Shown: piece by piece, positions 47,971 to 56,794 of the stretch
How the letters are laid out: every line of letters starts with the position of its first letter
Position numbering within the stretch: position 1 is the first letter of the stretch
NCBI RefSeq assembly: GCF_001653565.1
Contig: NZ_LYPB01000044.1
Location: 1-64,000, forward strand
Length of the DNA stretch: 64,000 nt
Direction: 5' to 3'
Origin: Paenibacillus oryzisoli
GTDB taxonomy: Bacteria; Bacillota; Bacilli; Paenibacillales; NBRC-103111
Position numbers and translations under genes: made by a program
Notes under the pieces: model-generated
Database searches by the model: none
What the model was told of the DNA's origin: nothing
Seen by the model: only the letters and a program-made list of their open reading frames with translations

Positions 47971-48849
47971 TTACGATTTTATCGAACCGATTAACATCCC
48001 TTTGATGAAATGCTTTTGCAGGAATGGGTACACCAGCATGATCGGAATCGTTGCAATAACGATAACGGCCATCTTCAATCCTTCAGGCGATAAATTGGCG
48101 ATATCCCCAGCCGTATTGGCTAAATCCGAGGAGTCCGTTACGACAAACTCACGTAATTTCACTTGCAGGGGGAACAGCGCACGATTGTTGATGTAATAAA
48201 GCGCATTCGAATAGTTGTTCCACAACGCCACCGAATAAATGATACTCATGGTCGCCATCGCCGGCTTCGACAGCGGCAAAATAATGCTCCAAATCGTACG
48301 AACCTCACCAGCTCCATCTATACGTGCAGACTCGATCAGTTCATTGGGAATGGATAGAAAGAAAGAGCGCATCACGAACAAGTTGAAAGCACTGATCGCA
48401 CCAGGCAGCATTAATGCCCACAAGCTATCGAGCAGACCAAGATTACGAACAAGCAAGTAATTCGGAATTAGCGGAGCATGAAAAATCATCGTAATGAGGA
48501 CGAGCAGCAACACATATTTGCGTTCACGATATTCATTTCTCGAGAGTGGATACGCTAAGCTAGCCGTCATAATTAGAGCGATTAGCGTTCCACAAACAGT
48601 AATCATGACGCTTATGCTAAAAGCCCGCCATATCGCAATCTGTTTCAGAACCGTGATGTAGTTATCCACCGTAAATTGAACAGGCCATAGGACGACCTTC
48701 CCTGCACTGAGTGCAACAGGTCCACTGAAGGATTGGGCAATAATATTTAATATCGGCAGCACCATGATTAAGCTGATCACAATAAGTCCGATCGGATTCA
48801 ACATGGAGATAGGACTTGGTTTATTCAGAGCTGACTTGTTGTTAGACAT
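47971..48849 (-). CDS. sugar ABC transporter permease (LplC type), L5
   Basis: 292 residues, MalG-like. EAA loop ELIESARIDGAGEVRTIWSIILP; C-terminus KHFIKGMLIGSIKS. GGAGA lies 9 nt before the ATG, 28 bp after the LplB-type gene. A possible internal promoter (-10 TATAAT, 47964-47959) lies between its stop and the binding-protein gene. Confidence 0.9.
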   Translation of the reverse strand: MSNNKSALNKPSPISMLNPIGLIVISLIMVLPILNIIAQSFSGPVALSAGKVVLWPVQFTVDNYITVLKQIAIWRAFSISVMITVCGTLIALIMTASLAYPLSRNEYRERKYVLLLVLITMIFHAPLIPNYLLVRNLGLLDSLWALMLPGAISAFNLFVMRSFFLSIPNELIESARIDGAGEVRTIWSIILPLSKPAMATMSIIYSVALWNNYSNALYYINNRALFPLQVKLREFVVTDSSDLANTAGDIANLSPEGLKMAVIVIATIPIMLVYPFLQKHFIKGMLIGSIKS

Positions 48850-48877
48850 ACGTAGGCATCTCCTTTCTTCGGGTAGG

Positions 48878-49840
48878 TTAGTATAAACCCTCTCCGGTTG
48901 CTTTTTTGCTGAACATGTTAGCAGTTACGATAAGAACGAACCCGATGACCGACTTAAATAGGCCAATAGCTGTGGTGTAACTGTATTCACGCTGAATCAG
49001 CCCCACACGATAAATATACGTATCCAGGATATCCCCCTGCGCATTATTCAAAGGATTCAAGAACACGAACACACGTTCAAACCCTAAATCCAAGAAATTA
49101 CCTATTTGCAAAAGAAAGAGGATCGTAATCGTCGTTAAAATACTAGGAATCGTAATAGCCCATGTCTGTTTCCACCGTGTTGCCCCATCCATTTGTGCTG
49201 CTTCATACAGGTCTGGATTAATTCCGCTCATCGCCGCCAAATAAATAATGGTACTCCATCCGGCATCGCGCCAAACGCTTGAACTGACAATAATGGTCCG
49301 GATGAAAGAATCTTCACCCATGAAATAAATCGGCTCATGTCCGAACAGCGTCACGATATAGTTAACAACGCCGCTTGTCGGATTCAAGATTTCGATCACA
49401 ATGCCTCCAACCACCACCCAGGACAGAAAGTGAGGCAGGTACACCGCCGTCTGGACGAAACGTTTGAAAATCTGATTGCGCAGCTCGTTCATCATAAGCG
49501 CCAATAGGATCGGGATCGGGAAGGCGAAGAACAAGGTGTAGAAGCCGATGGCCATTGTATTCTTTAAAATGCGCCAGAAATCCGCGTACTCGAACATGCG
49601 CCGGAAATTGTCCAAGCCCACCCAATCGCTTTTCCATATCCCGGTGAAAATACTGTAGTCCTGAAAGGCCATCACCGACCCCGTCAGCGGGATATATTTG
49701 AAGATTAAAAAGTAAATAATACCCGGAATCGACAGCAGGTATAGCACCTTGTAGCGATTGTAATAGGTTAATATCCCTGCTTTCTTGGCCATTTGCCCTT
49801 GAGTCTTGCTCACCGTCTGCTTGACCTCTGAATAGCTCAT
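48878..49840 (-). CDS. sugar ABC transporter permease (LplB type), L5
   Basis: About 320 residues. IPLTGSVMAFQDYSIF after membrane segment 1, EAA loop DLYEAAQMDGATRWKQTWAITIP, C-terminus KKATGEGLY. ATG at 49840 has AGGGTG 9 nt upstream; two further in-frame ATGs lie just upstream with poorer spacing. First gene of the L5 operon, whose promoter I could not fix. Confidence 0.88.
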   Translation of the reverse strand: MSYSEVKQTVSKTQGQMAKKAGILTYYNRYKVLYLLSIPGIIYFLIFKYIPLTGSVMAFQDYSIFTGIWKSDWVGLDNFRRMFEYADFWRILKNTMAIGFYTLFFAFPIPILLALMMNELRNQIFKRFVQTAVYLPHFLSWVVVGGIVIEILNPTSGVVNYIVTLFGHEPIYFMGEDSFIRTIIVSSSVWRDAGWSTIIYLAAMSGINPDLYEAAQMDGATRWKQTWAITIPSILTTITILFLLQIGNFLDLGFERVFVFLNPLNNAQGDILDTYIYRVGLIQREYSYTTAIGLFKSVIGFVLIVTANMFSKKATGEGLY

Positions 49841-50035
49841 ATTCTCCATCACCCTATCGTCGTTGTTATGTATGAAGTGTACCGTAGGCAAGCCGAAAGA
49901 GGGATACCGTGAATTAAGGGCACTTATCTTTTTTTAATATGTCAGATAACCCATCTGCATACCTATTGCTCGACCGAGCCTGCCGCCCTCGTCCTCGTCC
50001 CCATTGCCAAACCACCCCACCACCGCCCCTATTCG

Positions 50036-50228
50036 CAAATAACTGGATTTTCTCCAGTTAAATTCGCTCATCTCGCCGTGTAATGGGGATTAACTGTACA
50101 AAGTAAATCTAAATTCGGCCAAATGCGGGATTTCGAGCATAGTGAGGCGAATTAGCTGCATGTTTTACATCTAATTGGTAAGATGGGCGATTTCTGACAA
50201 GATTAGCTGGAGCTTTTCCAGTTATTTG
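50036..50228. repeat. four-palindrome element, family A copy 2
   Basis: 193 bp bounded by 12-bp inverted ends CAAATAACTGGA (50036-50047) and TCCAGTTATTTG (50217-50228). Palindromes are centred at 50050, 50101, 50163 and 50214 (51, 62, 51). The first is TAACTGGA/TCCAGTTA with loop TTTTC; the fourth TAGCTGGA/TCCAGTTA with loop GCTTT. It lies between the divergent L5 permease and aldo/keto reductase genes, preceded by a C-rich tract. Confidence 0.85.
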
Positions 50229-50319
50229 ATAATGGAGGGGGGGCGTAGCTGGGGAGTGTTACTGGGGAGTACCACCCAATACTTAACTCCACGTAACTAA
50301 GTGAACTAATAGTGCCTTC

Positions 50320-50348
50320 TTGTCGGCCAACCTTGCCTCCCTTATACT
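50320..50348 (+). promoter_or_regulatory. sigma-A promoter of aldo/keto reductase
   Basis: TTGTCG (50320-50325), 17-bp spacer, TATACT (50343-50348), 36 bp before the start codon. Confidence 0.65.
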
Positions 50349-50383
50349 TACAACACACGGTAAATGAGAGGATGATTGTAGTC

Positions 50384-51358
50384 ATGAAATATAGAAATAT
50401 GGGACGCAGCGGGTTAAAAGTTAGTGAAATCGCCTTAGGAAGCTGGCTTACCTACGGCACTGCTGCCGAGCAAAAAGCTGCGGATGCCTGCATCGCGAAA
50501 GCTTTTGAAAGCGGCATTAATTTCTTCGATACCGCGAATGCTTATAATCGTGGCGAAGGCGAGAAAGCCATGGGCGCAGCGCTCAAAGGGTATGAACGAT
50601 CGAGCTATGTGCTCTCGACGAAAGTCTATTTCCCGATGGGCGATGGCCCGAACGATCGCGGACTGTCTCGCAAGCACATTATGGAGCAATGTGATGCGAG
50701 TTTGAAGCGATTGGGTGTCGACTATATCGACATCTATTTCTGCCATCGGTATGACATCCACACACCGTTGGAGGAAACGCTTCGCGCGCTTGATGATTTG
50801 GTCGCGCAGGGCAAGATCCTCTACCCCGCGGTTAGCGAGTGGAACGGCGCACAAATTACCGAGGCCGCTAGCATCGCAGAGCGCCTTCGACTTCGTCCGC
50901 TGATTTCCAATCAGCCGATCTATAACATGTTCGAGCGCTATATTGAGCGCGAGGTACTACCCGTATCCGAGCACAAGGGGCTCGGTCAAGTCGTCTTTTC
51001 GCCGCTTGCGCAGGGTATTCTAACTGGCAAATATAAGCTGGGACAACCACTTCCAGCCGATAGCCGTGCTGCGAACGATTCCGTGAATGGGGTCATTAAC
51101 AGCTATCTGAATGACCGCGTACTGCAGACCGTTCATGAGCTAGAACAAGTTGCTCAAGGACTCGATATCTCGATTGCACAGCTCGCAATCGCATGGGTGC
51201 TTCGTCAACCAGGTGTAAGTTCCGCATTGATTGGTGCTACTAAACCTGAACAGATCGAAGAAAACGTGAAGGCTGTGGATGTCACGCTGGATGCAGCATC
51301 ATTAGAGCGCATCGAGACAGTTTTGAAAGGCATCGCGGACTTCTCTCCGGCACGGTAA
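50384..51358 (+). CDS. aldo/keto reductase (Kv-beta/YghZ-like)
   Basis: 324 residues, NADP-dependent TIM barrel. Starts MKYRNMGRSGLKVSEIALGSW; catalytic Asp and Tyr in FDTANAYNRGEGE (about 50-62), Lys in VLSTKVYFP (about 83), His in FCHRYD (about 122). The GLSRKHIMEQ and SALIGATKPEQIEENV motifs place it in the YghZ/voltage-gated beta group. Probably a general aldehyde or sugar reductase. AGAGG is about 12 nt before the ATG; an upstream extension to 50312 runs into the promoter. Confidence 0.9.
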   Translation: MKYRNMGRSGLKVSEIALGSWLTYGTAAEQKAADACIAKAFESGINFFDTANAYNRGEGEKAMGAALKGYERSSYVLSTKVYFPMGDGPNDRGLSRKHIMEQCDASLKRLGVDYIDIYFCHRYDIHTPLEETLRALDDLVAQGKILYPAVSEWNGAQITEAASIAERLRLRPLISNQPIYNMFERYIEREVLPVSEHKGLGQVVFSPLAQGILTGKYKLGQPLPADSRAANDSVNGVINSYLNDRVLQTVHELEQVAQGLDISIAQLAIAWVLRQPGVSSALIGATKPEQIEENVKAVDVTLDAASLERIETVLKGIADFSPAR

Positions 51359-51389
51359 TTACTGGTGGATTAATATCTAACACAATACC

Positions 51390-51422
51390 AAAAGGACAGA
51401 GCTCACATCGCTCTGTCCTTTT
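51390..51422. terminator. bidirectional terminator between convergent genes
   Basis: Perfect 12-bp stem AAAAGGACAGAG/CTCTGTCCTTTT, 9-nt loop, with A- and T-runs at both ends. Serves the aldo/keto reductase and the sulfatase operon. Confidence 0.88.
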
Positions 51423-51445
51423 GATATTCCATTAGCCTTAGTGTA

Positions 51446-52969
51446 TCAGGCATGCTTTGCTTTAACGTCTGAGTAATTCAACTTAACTGTAGCATTTAGA
51501 GGAAGGCGGTCTTCCTTCTCCATCGTCCAATACAGCAGCTTGCGCTCGAGTTCTGAACGAATATTTGTAAAAGCGGAATTCTCGAAGTGATTATGCAGCT
51601 CATCGCAATCGTTCACGAGGTCGTAGAGCTCGCCCTCCCCGTTGGCGTAGATGTTCAGCTTCCATTCCAGCGTACGAATGCTCTTGCCTTTCCCCACCCA
51701 TGCATCGCGGTAGGCACACCAAACGAAATAGCGGCCATCAAACGGATGTTCCGGACGAACTGTAATATCGGAGACACGCAATGGCTCACCTTCCTCACCA
51801 CTCTCGATGACCACATATTCACGCGGTATGTAGTCCTGACCTCTTAGGTAGGGTGCAAAACTCTTGCCCTGAACACCCGGCGGAATCGATATGCCAGCCA
51901 TGTCTAGGAAAGTTGGCATGATATCCACCAGCTCGACAAGATGATTCGTTCTCTTGGCTCCCTGATAGCCCGGGGCTGCGACAATGAACGGCACATGGGT
52001 AAAGGAGTCGTAAAACATGTTATGCTTCTGAATTAACCCGTGGGCACCCATCGAGTCGCCATGATCAGATGTAAAGACGACAACGGTATTATCCGTAATG
52101 CCCAGCTCGTCCATCTTTGCGAACACACGAGCAAGCGTATCATCGATAAAGCGAATCATGCCATAATGTATCGCTCGAACCTTGCGAATCAGCTCATCAT
52201 CCGCTGTATCCATTGCATCCATTAGATAAGCCACATGCTGTCGTTCCGGTTTTCCTTCAAAATTATCTTTGGGTGGCAGCGGTACCTCGGCGGGATTTAT
52301 CATACTCGCATAGGGCTCCGGAGCCTGATAAGGTGTATGTGGATCCGGGAATGACAGCCAGGTAAAGAAGGGTTTCTTCGGGTCCCGCTGATTCGCCAAG
52401 TAATCAATCATCGTATCCCCAAGAAGATAGGTACCGCATTTTTCCGGACGACCAGGATTAGTTCCATGACCCATAGGGCTCAACCAACAGGTCTGGGACC
52501 ACTCATGCGCCGCTTTGGATTCGGGATCATCTCGGTAACCGTCAACCATGTGCCCATGATCAGCCAGCCGGACGAAATCAAATACTTGTCTGAGCACACT
52601 AGCCTTCTCACGATCCACGATTTCACCAGGATAGTACGTCTTCGTGTCCTCCATGAAAGCATGATTCTTCCCGATGATTGCCGTCTGATATCCGTGTTCC
52701 TTCAGCACTTGCGGCAGCGTGACCTCTGCAGGATTAATCATCATATGGTTCGCTTGGACTCCGATGGTAGATGCGTATCTTCCTGTAAACATCGATGATC
52801 TTGACGGAGAACAAGCCGGATAATTACAGAAAGCATATTCAAAGACAACACCGCGTTCGGCTAAGCACTCCAGTACAGGTGTCTTTAAGACAGGGTTTCC
52901 GTATAAACTGAGTGTTTCCGCCGTTTGCTGGTCAGTTTGGATAAGAAGTAAATTAGGTCTGTTATCCAT
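51446..52969 (-). CDS. type I sulfatase (Cys-type formylglycine)
   Basis: 507 residues, alkaline phosphatase-like fold. Metal motif LLIQTDQQ near the N-terminus, modification site CSPSRSSMFTGRY (Cys53 to be converted to formylglycine), GKNHAF, SDHGDSMGAHGL and the C-terminal sub-domain. No signal peptide, so it likely acts on imported sulfated oligosaccharides. ATG at 52969 is 6 nt from GGAGG; the ATG three bases earlier is too close. A maturase would be needed and is not in the window. Last gene of L6. Confidence 0.9.
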   Translation of the reverse strand: MDNRPNLLLIQTDQQTAETLSLYGNPVLKTPVLECLAERGVVFEYAFCNYPACSPSRSSMFTGRYASTIGVQANHMMINPAEVTLPQVLKEHGYQTAIIGKNHAFMEDTKTYYPGEIVDREKASVLRQVFDFVRLADHGHMVDGYRDDPESKAAHEWSQTCWLSPMGHGTNPGRPEKCGTYLLGDTMIDYLANQRDPKKPFFTWLSFPDPHTPYQAPEPYASMINPAEVPLPPKDNFEGKPERQHVAYLMDAMDTADDELIRKVRAIHYGMIRFIDDTLARVFAKMDELGITDNTVVVFTSDHGDSMGAHGLIQKHNMFYDSFTHVPFIVAAPGYQGAKRTNHLVELVDIMPTFLDMAGISIPPGVQGKSFAPYLRGQDYIPREYVVIESGEEGEPLRVSDITVRPEHPFDGRYFVWCAYRDAWVGKGKSIRTLEWKLNIYANGEGELYDLVNDCDELHNHFENSAFTNIRSELERKLLYWTMEKEDRLPLNATVKLNYSDVKAKHA

Positions 52970-53082
52970 CATGCTCCTCCATTCTCACGACTCCATCGCG
53001 ATGGCACCAGTTGCTCGGTAATCGTGGTATTACCGTTCTTTTGAGTAAGAAAGAGATTGGTATAAGTGACAATCACAGTCAT
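52969..53082 (-). CDS. possible 37-residue small ORF coupled to sulfatase
   Basis: Reads MTVIVTYTNLFLTQKNGN... for 37 codons, or 35 from a GTG at 53076 that has GGAG 8 nt upstream. Its stop TGA overlaps the sulfatase start region (ATGATGG), which is typical of coupled genes. No known domain is seen. It may be a real leader-type peptide or a chance reading in a 130-bp gap. Confidence 0.35.
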   Translation of the reverse strand: MTVIVTYTNLFLTQKNGNTTITEQLVPSRWSRENGGA

Positions 53083-53099
53083 CACTCCTTTGAGATAAG

Positions 53100-53996
53100 T
53101 TAGCCTTTAATAGAACCGATCATGACACCTTTTACAAAATAACGTTGAATGAATGGATAAAGCAGCATAACAGGAACGCTCGATATGATGATGACGGAGT
53201 ACTTGATGCTTTCAGCCATCATCACACGTTCTGACATGCCAGCGGAACCGCCTGCCATATCATCCTGATTGAGGATGAGAATTTCCCGCAGTATGAGTTG
53301 GAGCGGAAAGAGATCGCGATCCTTCAGATAGATTAAGGCATTAAAATAAGCGTTCCAATGCCCTACACCATAGAACAGCACCATAACGGCTAGAATTGGT
53401 TTGGATAGGGGTATGATAATACTCCATAACATTCGGAAATACGTGCAGCCGTCCATCCATGCAGACTCCTGCAGCTCATTAGGAATATTGTTCTGGAAGA
53501 AGCTCCGCATCACGATGAGATTATAGGTCGCAATAGCACCAGGAATCAGCATAGCCCACACAGTGTTATTGATACCTAGACTCTTTACCAGAAGATAGGT
53601 CGGAATTAATCCCCCACTGAAAAACATGGTGAACGTAACGAAAAACATGAGAAATTGTTGCCCTGGCAAGTCCTTCCGGGAGAGAGGGTACGCTGCCAAT
53701 AGTGTCATCACAAGGTTGATGAAGGTACCAACTACCGCATAGAATATGGTGTTGGCATACCCGTGCCAAATACTACTATTCTCAAATACCTGCTTATAGG
53801 GTGCCAATGTGAACCCCTCAGGCAACAGCCATACCCTGCCTTCCATGACGTCAATTGGATTGCTGAACGAAGCACTAACCACGAACAGCAAGGGATACCC
53901 TACCATAATTAACAGCACAGCGGTGATGATATACACAGCGGCATCGAAGAGCTTGTCATCGCGTGATCGCAGCTTGTTTTCTATCGTTGTATGCAT
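53100..53996 (-). CDS. sugar ABC transporter permease (LplC type), L6
   Basis: 298 residues, MalG-like. EAA loop ELQESAWMDGCTYFRMLWSIIIP (Cys replaces the usual Ala/Ser after DG); C-terminus RYFVKGVMIGSIKG. ATG at 53996 has GAGGA 9 nt upstream; the longer reading overlaps the preceding gene. Follows the LplB-type gene by 13 bp. Confidence 0.9.
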   Translation of the reverse strand: MHTTIENKLRSRDDKLFDAAVYIITAVLLIMVGYPLLFVVSASFSNPIDVMEGRVWLLPEGFTLAPYKQVFENSSIWHGYANTIFYAVVGTFINLVMTLLAAYPLSRKDLPGQQFLMFFVTFTMFFSGGLIPTYLLVKSLGINNTVWAMLIPGAIATYNLIVMRSFFQNNIPNELQESAWMDGCTYFRMLWSIIIPLSKPILAVMVLFYGVGHWNAYFNALIYLKDRDLFPLQLILREILILNQDDMAGGSAGMSERVMMAESIKYSVIIISSVPVMLLYPFIQRYFVKGVMIGSIKG

Positions 53997-54009
53997 TCTC
54001 TTCTCTCCT

Positions 54010-54969
54010 CTACCATAGACTCGAATCGGTCTTTTTCCGTGCATACCAGTTCACCAGCAGCAGAAGGCTAAAGTCGATCACAGCATTGAACAAGCCCGCT
54101 GCAGCCGTATAACTGAACTGCCCTCCCTGAATACCGTTCTTGTATACGAAAGTCGGTAATATGTCGCTTTTGGTGGCGTTAAGCGGGTTCTGCATCAGCA
54201 GCGCCTTCTCAAAGCCGACATCCATCAACTGACCGATTTGCAGGATGAACAAAATAATGACTGTCGGCATTATCCCTGGAATCGATACATGCAGAACCCT
54301 TTTGAACCTTGTAGCTCCGTCAATTTTTGCTGCCTCGTACAAAGTAGGGTCAATACCGCTGAGCGCTGCAAGATAGATGATCGAACCCCAGCCCATATGC
54401 TGCCAAATTCCTGACGTTACGAAAATCGTTTGAAACCATTCTGCCTTTTTCATAAAGTTGATGGTATCTATGCCAAACATGGTTAAGATTTGATTCACCT
54501 TCCCTGTATCGGGATCGAGGAAGATGTTCAGCATCCCGACCAGCACAATAATCGAAAGAAAGTGCGGAATATACGTTGTATTTTGCAACAACTTCTGCAA
54601 CCATCGGCTCCGAATCTCATTCACTAGCAGAGCCAGCAGTATGGGAATCGGGAACCCTATTAACAGCTGAAACAAACTTAACGAGATTGTATTCCACAGC
54701 AGATCCCAGAAATATACGGAGGAGAAGAAGCGTTCAAAATGTTTCAATCCTATCCAAGGACTCCCTAGAATCCCCTTAGTCGCAGAAAAGTCCTTAAAGG
54801 CAATGGTGATACCATACATCGGAACATATTTGAACACAATATACCAAATGACAGGGATCATAAGCATTAAGTAGAGCTCGTACCGGACTAGCATTCGTTT
54901 CCATAGAACATGCTTTGGCTTCCATCTAGCATCCGTTGGTGTTGTTGCTTTTGCAGCCTCCGCTTGCAT
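54010..54969 (-). CDS. sugar ABC transporter permease (LplB type), L6
   Basis: 319 residues. VPMYGITIAFKDFSATKGI after membrane segment 1, EAA loop TLYEAAKIDGATRFKRVLHVSIP, C-terminus KKTDSSLW. GGAG lies 9 nt before the ATG. Downstream of the L6 binding protein; a weak GC-rich hairpin (54997-55030) lies between them. Confidence 0.9.
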   Translation of the reverse strand: MQAEAAKATTPTDARWKPKHVLWKRMLVRYELYLMLMIPVIWYIVFKYVPMYGITIAFKDFSATKGILGSPWIGLKHFERFFSSVYFWDLLWNTISLSLFQLLIGFPIPILLALLVNEIRSRWLQKLLQNTTYIPHFLSIIVLVGMLNIFLDPDTGKVNQILTMFGIDTINFMKKAEWFQTIFVTSGIWQHMGWGSIIYLAALSGIDPTLYEAAKIDGATRFKRVLHVSIPGIMPTVIILFILQIGQLMDVGFEKALLMQNPLNATKSDILPTFVYKNGIQGGQFSYTAAAGLFNAVIDFSLLLLVNWYARKKTDSSLW

Positions 54970-55044
54970 GACTTCACACTCCTATTTACATCTTAAGAAG
55001 AGCCAGGAGCAGCATACGATCCGCCACTCCCCAGCAAACCTCCA

Positions 55045-56646
55045 TTATTTCTTAGCATCATAGGCTTTCTGATACGCTTTCTCCAGATCATCAATCTTCA
55101 TCTTCTTCAGAGTAGCTACATATTCATTCCACTTATCAAAACTCAACTCTCCGATGATGAATTTCGCAACTGATTCTTTCACATATTTATCAATATCAGC
55201 TTTGATCGGTATGATCTGTTCCGAGATTTCTCTATCGAAGATAGGAGCACCATATACGGTCTTAGGCAAGTAGCTTTCAATGAATTTGTTAACTTCAAGC
55301 ACTTTATCATTCTCTACGATGTTGCCGAATTTGTCTGAGACCACACCCGGGAAACTTCCGCCCGGCACTAGATTCACTTGACCAAGTGCTGCCATAAAGC
55401 CACGGGTATCATTTTTAATCGAATCATTGATAACTGGCTTGCCGTCCTTCATGGTATACGTTTTGCCTTCTACACCATATTGAAAAAACTTCGATCCTTC
55501 ATCGCTATAGAAGTAATCGACCCAACGAATAGCGGCTTCTGGATTTTTATTTTCTTTTGAGATCGCAAAAGTTCCAATTGGCGCTGCAATAGGTCCAGTA
55601 GCGGAATAAGTTTGATCTCCGTGAGGCCCCTTAATCGGCGACATCCCAGTAAACTGATTTTCAACCTGTAGAAATGGATCGGATGCCTGAATAAAGAACA
55701 TGCCAATTAGCGCTTGGGACAAATTACTTCTCCATTTCGGTAGATCGCCAGAGTAGAAATCCTGCCACAACAGCTTCTCGCTATACAACTTATTTAGGAA
55801 TTGCAGCAATTCCTTAAACCGATCATCTGCCAACCATATTTTTGCCTTATCATCTTTAATGTTAATCTGGTACCCCATCTGTTGCTCCAAGCCGAAGGAT
55901 CCTGAGAATGCGGAATACACCATCCCAATCTCCCGTAAACCTAGCGGAATTTCATCCTTCTTGCCGTTGCCGTTAGGATCGCTATCACGGAATGCTCGGA
56001 GCAATGTGAATAGTTCATCTACATTCGTAGGCGCTTTCATATTGAGTTTGGCGAGCCATTCTTTGTTGATCCAAATTTTATCTGATCGGCCAGAGCTTTG
56101 TAGACGCACGCTAGGCAACGAGTAAATGTGACCGTCCGCAGCCGTCACCGTTCGCTTAACCTCAGGGTATTGCTCGAAAATCCCCTTCAGATTCGGAGCA
56201 TATTTATCAATTAAACCCTCCAGCGGAATCAGCATTTTCTCCTGTTGGCCGTAACGTGCGATGTCCGTATTGGTTAGGTTGGCCCTAAGGAAAATATCTG
56301 GCAGCTCATTAGCTGCAAAGAGCAGATTTCTCTTCTCATCGCATCCCTGCGCATTGGACGGAAGTTGGTCGAATTGCAGCTTCACGTTGGTCATTTTCTC
56401 GTATTCCTGGAATATAAGGACATCCTTCCAATCGGCATGATTCGGGTCTTTGCAACCGAATACTTTCTGGGTGACGGGCTCCTTCACAATTGGAAAGCCA
56501 GTTTGCGTAAGGTTCGTCGCTACTTCTGCACTCTCCTTAGTTGCCTCCGCTTCCTCTTTCGAATTGCTGCATGCAGTAGTTAGCGCCGAAACAGCTAAGG
56601 CAGCTGCGAGCATCATCGTCATTCGCTTTCTTGTCTTTACTTTCAT
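55045..56646 (-). CDS. extracellular sugar-binding lipoprotein (LplA type), L6
   Basis: 533 residues. Lipobox ALTTAC near residue 26, then a Glu/Ala-rich linker and a family 1 solute-binding fold (INKEWLAKLNMKAPTNVDELFTLLRAFRDSDPNGNGKKDEIPLGL, about 171-215, diagnostic of the group). ATG at 56646 with GGGG 11 nt upstream; a TTG one codon earlier has better spacing. It precedes the L6 permeases and may deliver sulfated sugars. Confidence 0.9.
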   Translation of the reverse strand: MKVKTRKRMTMMLAAALAVSALTTACSNSKEEAEATKESAEVATNLTQTGFPIVKEPVTQKVFGCKDPNHADWKDVLIFQEYEKMTNVKLQFDQLPSNAQGCDEKRNLLFAANELPDIFLRANLTNTDIARYGQQEKMLIPLEGLIDKYAPNLKGIFEQYPEVKRTVTAADGHIYSLPSVRLQSSGRSDKIWINKEWLAKLNMKAPTNVDELFTLLRAFRDSDPNGNGKKDEIPLGLREIGMVYSAFSGSFGLEQQMGYQINIKDDKAKIWLADDRFKELLQFLNKLYSEKLLWQDFYSGDLPKWRSNLSQALIGMFFIQASDPFLQVENQFTGMSPIKGPHGDQTYSATGPIAAPIGTFAISKENKNPEAAIRWVDYFYSDEGSKFFQYGVEGKTYTMKDGKPVINDSIKNDTRGFMAALGQVNLVPGGSFPGVVSDKFGNIVENDKVLEVNKFIESYLPKTVYGAPIFDREISEQIIPIKADIDKYVKESVAKFIIGELSFDKWNEYVATLKKMKIDDLEKAYQKAYDAKK

Positions 56647-56685
56647 CAATGTTTCATCCCCTTTGTTTCTTGTATAGGTTCCCCT

Positions 56686-56704
56686 AGCCTTTATTGAAAA
56701 GGCT
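56686..56704 (-). other. small hairpin in binding-protein leader
   Basis: AGCCTTT/AAAGGCT, 5-nt loop, in the leader between the -10 and the start codon of the L6 binding protein. Could stabilise the mRNA 5' end. Confidence 0.5.
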
Positions 56705-56725
56705 TACATGTCGGAATCTGATCTG

Positions 56726-56788
56726 ATTATAATCCGTATATGAAAGTGAAGGCATTTCAGATTTATGTACTTTCGTATCAAATTTATG
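56726..56788 (-). promoter_or_regulatory. L6 binding-protein promoter with direct repeats
   Basis: -10 TATAAT (56731-56726) without a good -35. Identical ATTTATG words at 56761-56767 and 56782-56788 are 21 bp apart and begin 30 bp upstream of the -10. Probable sites for the L6 AraC-type response regulator. Confidence 0.55.
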
Positions 56789-56794
56789 CAGAGG

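Noticed and set aside
49860..49940. AraC-type direct repeats before the L5 operon
   Set aside because: TTAA words 20 bp apart and TACCGT words 25 bp apart were seen, but no convincing -10 could be fixed, so the site was not counted with the other five.
54997..55030. Terminator after the L6 binding-protein gene
   Set aside because: The stem needs two wobble pairs and lacks a T-tract; too weak to annotate.
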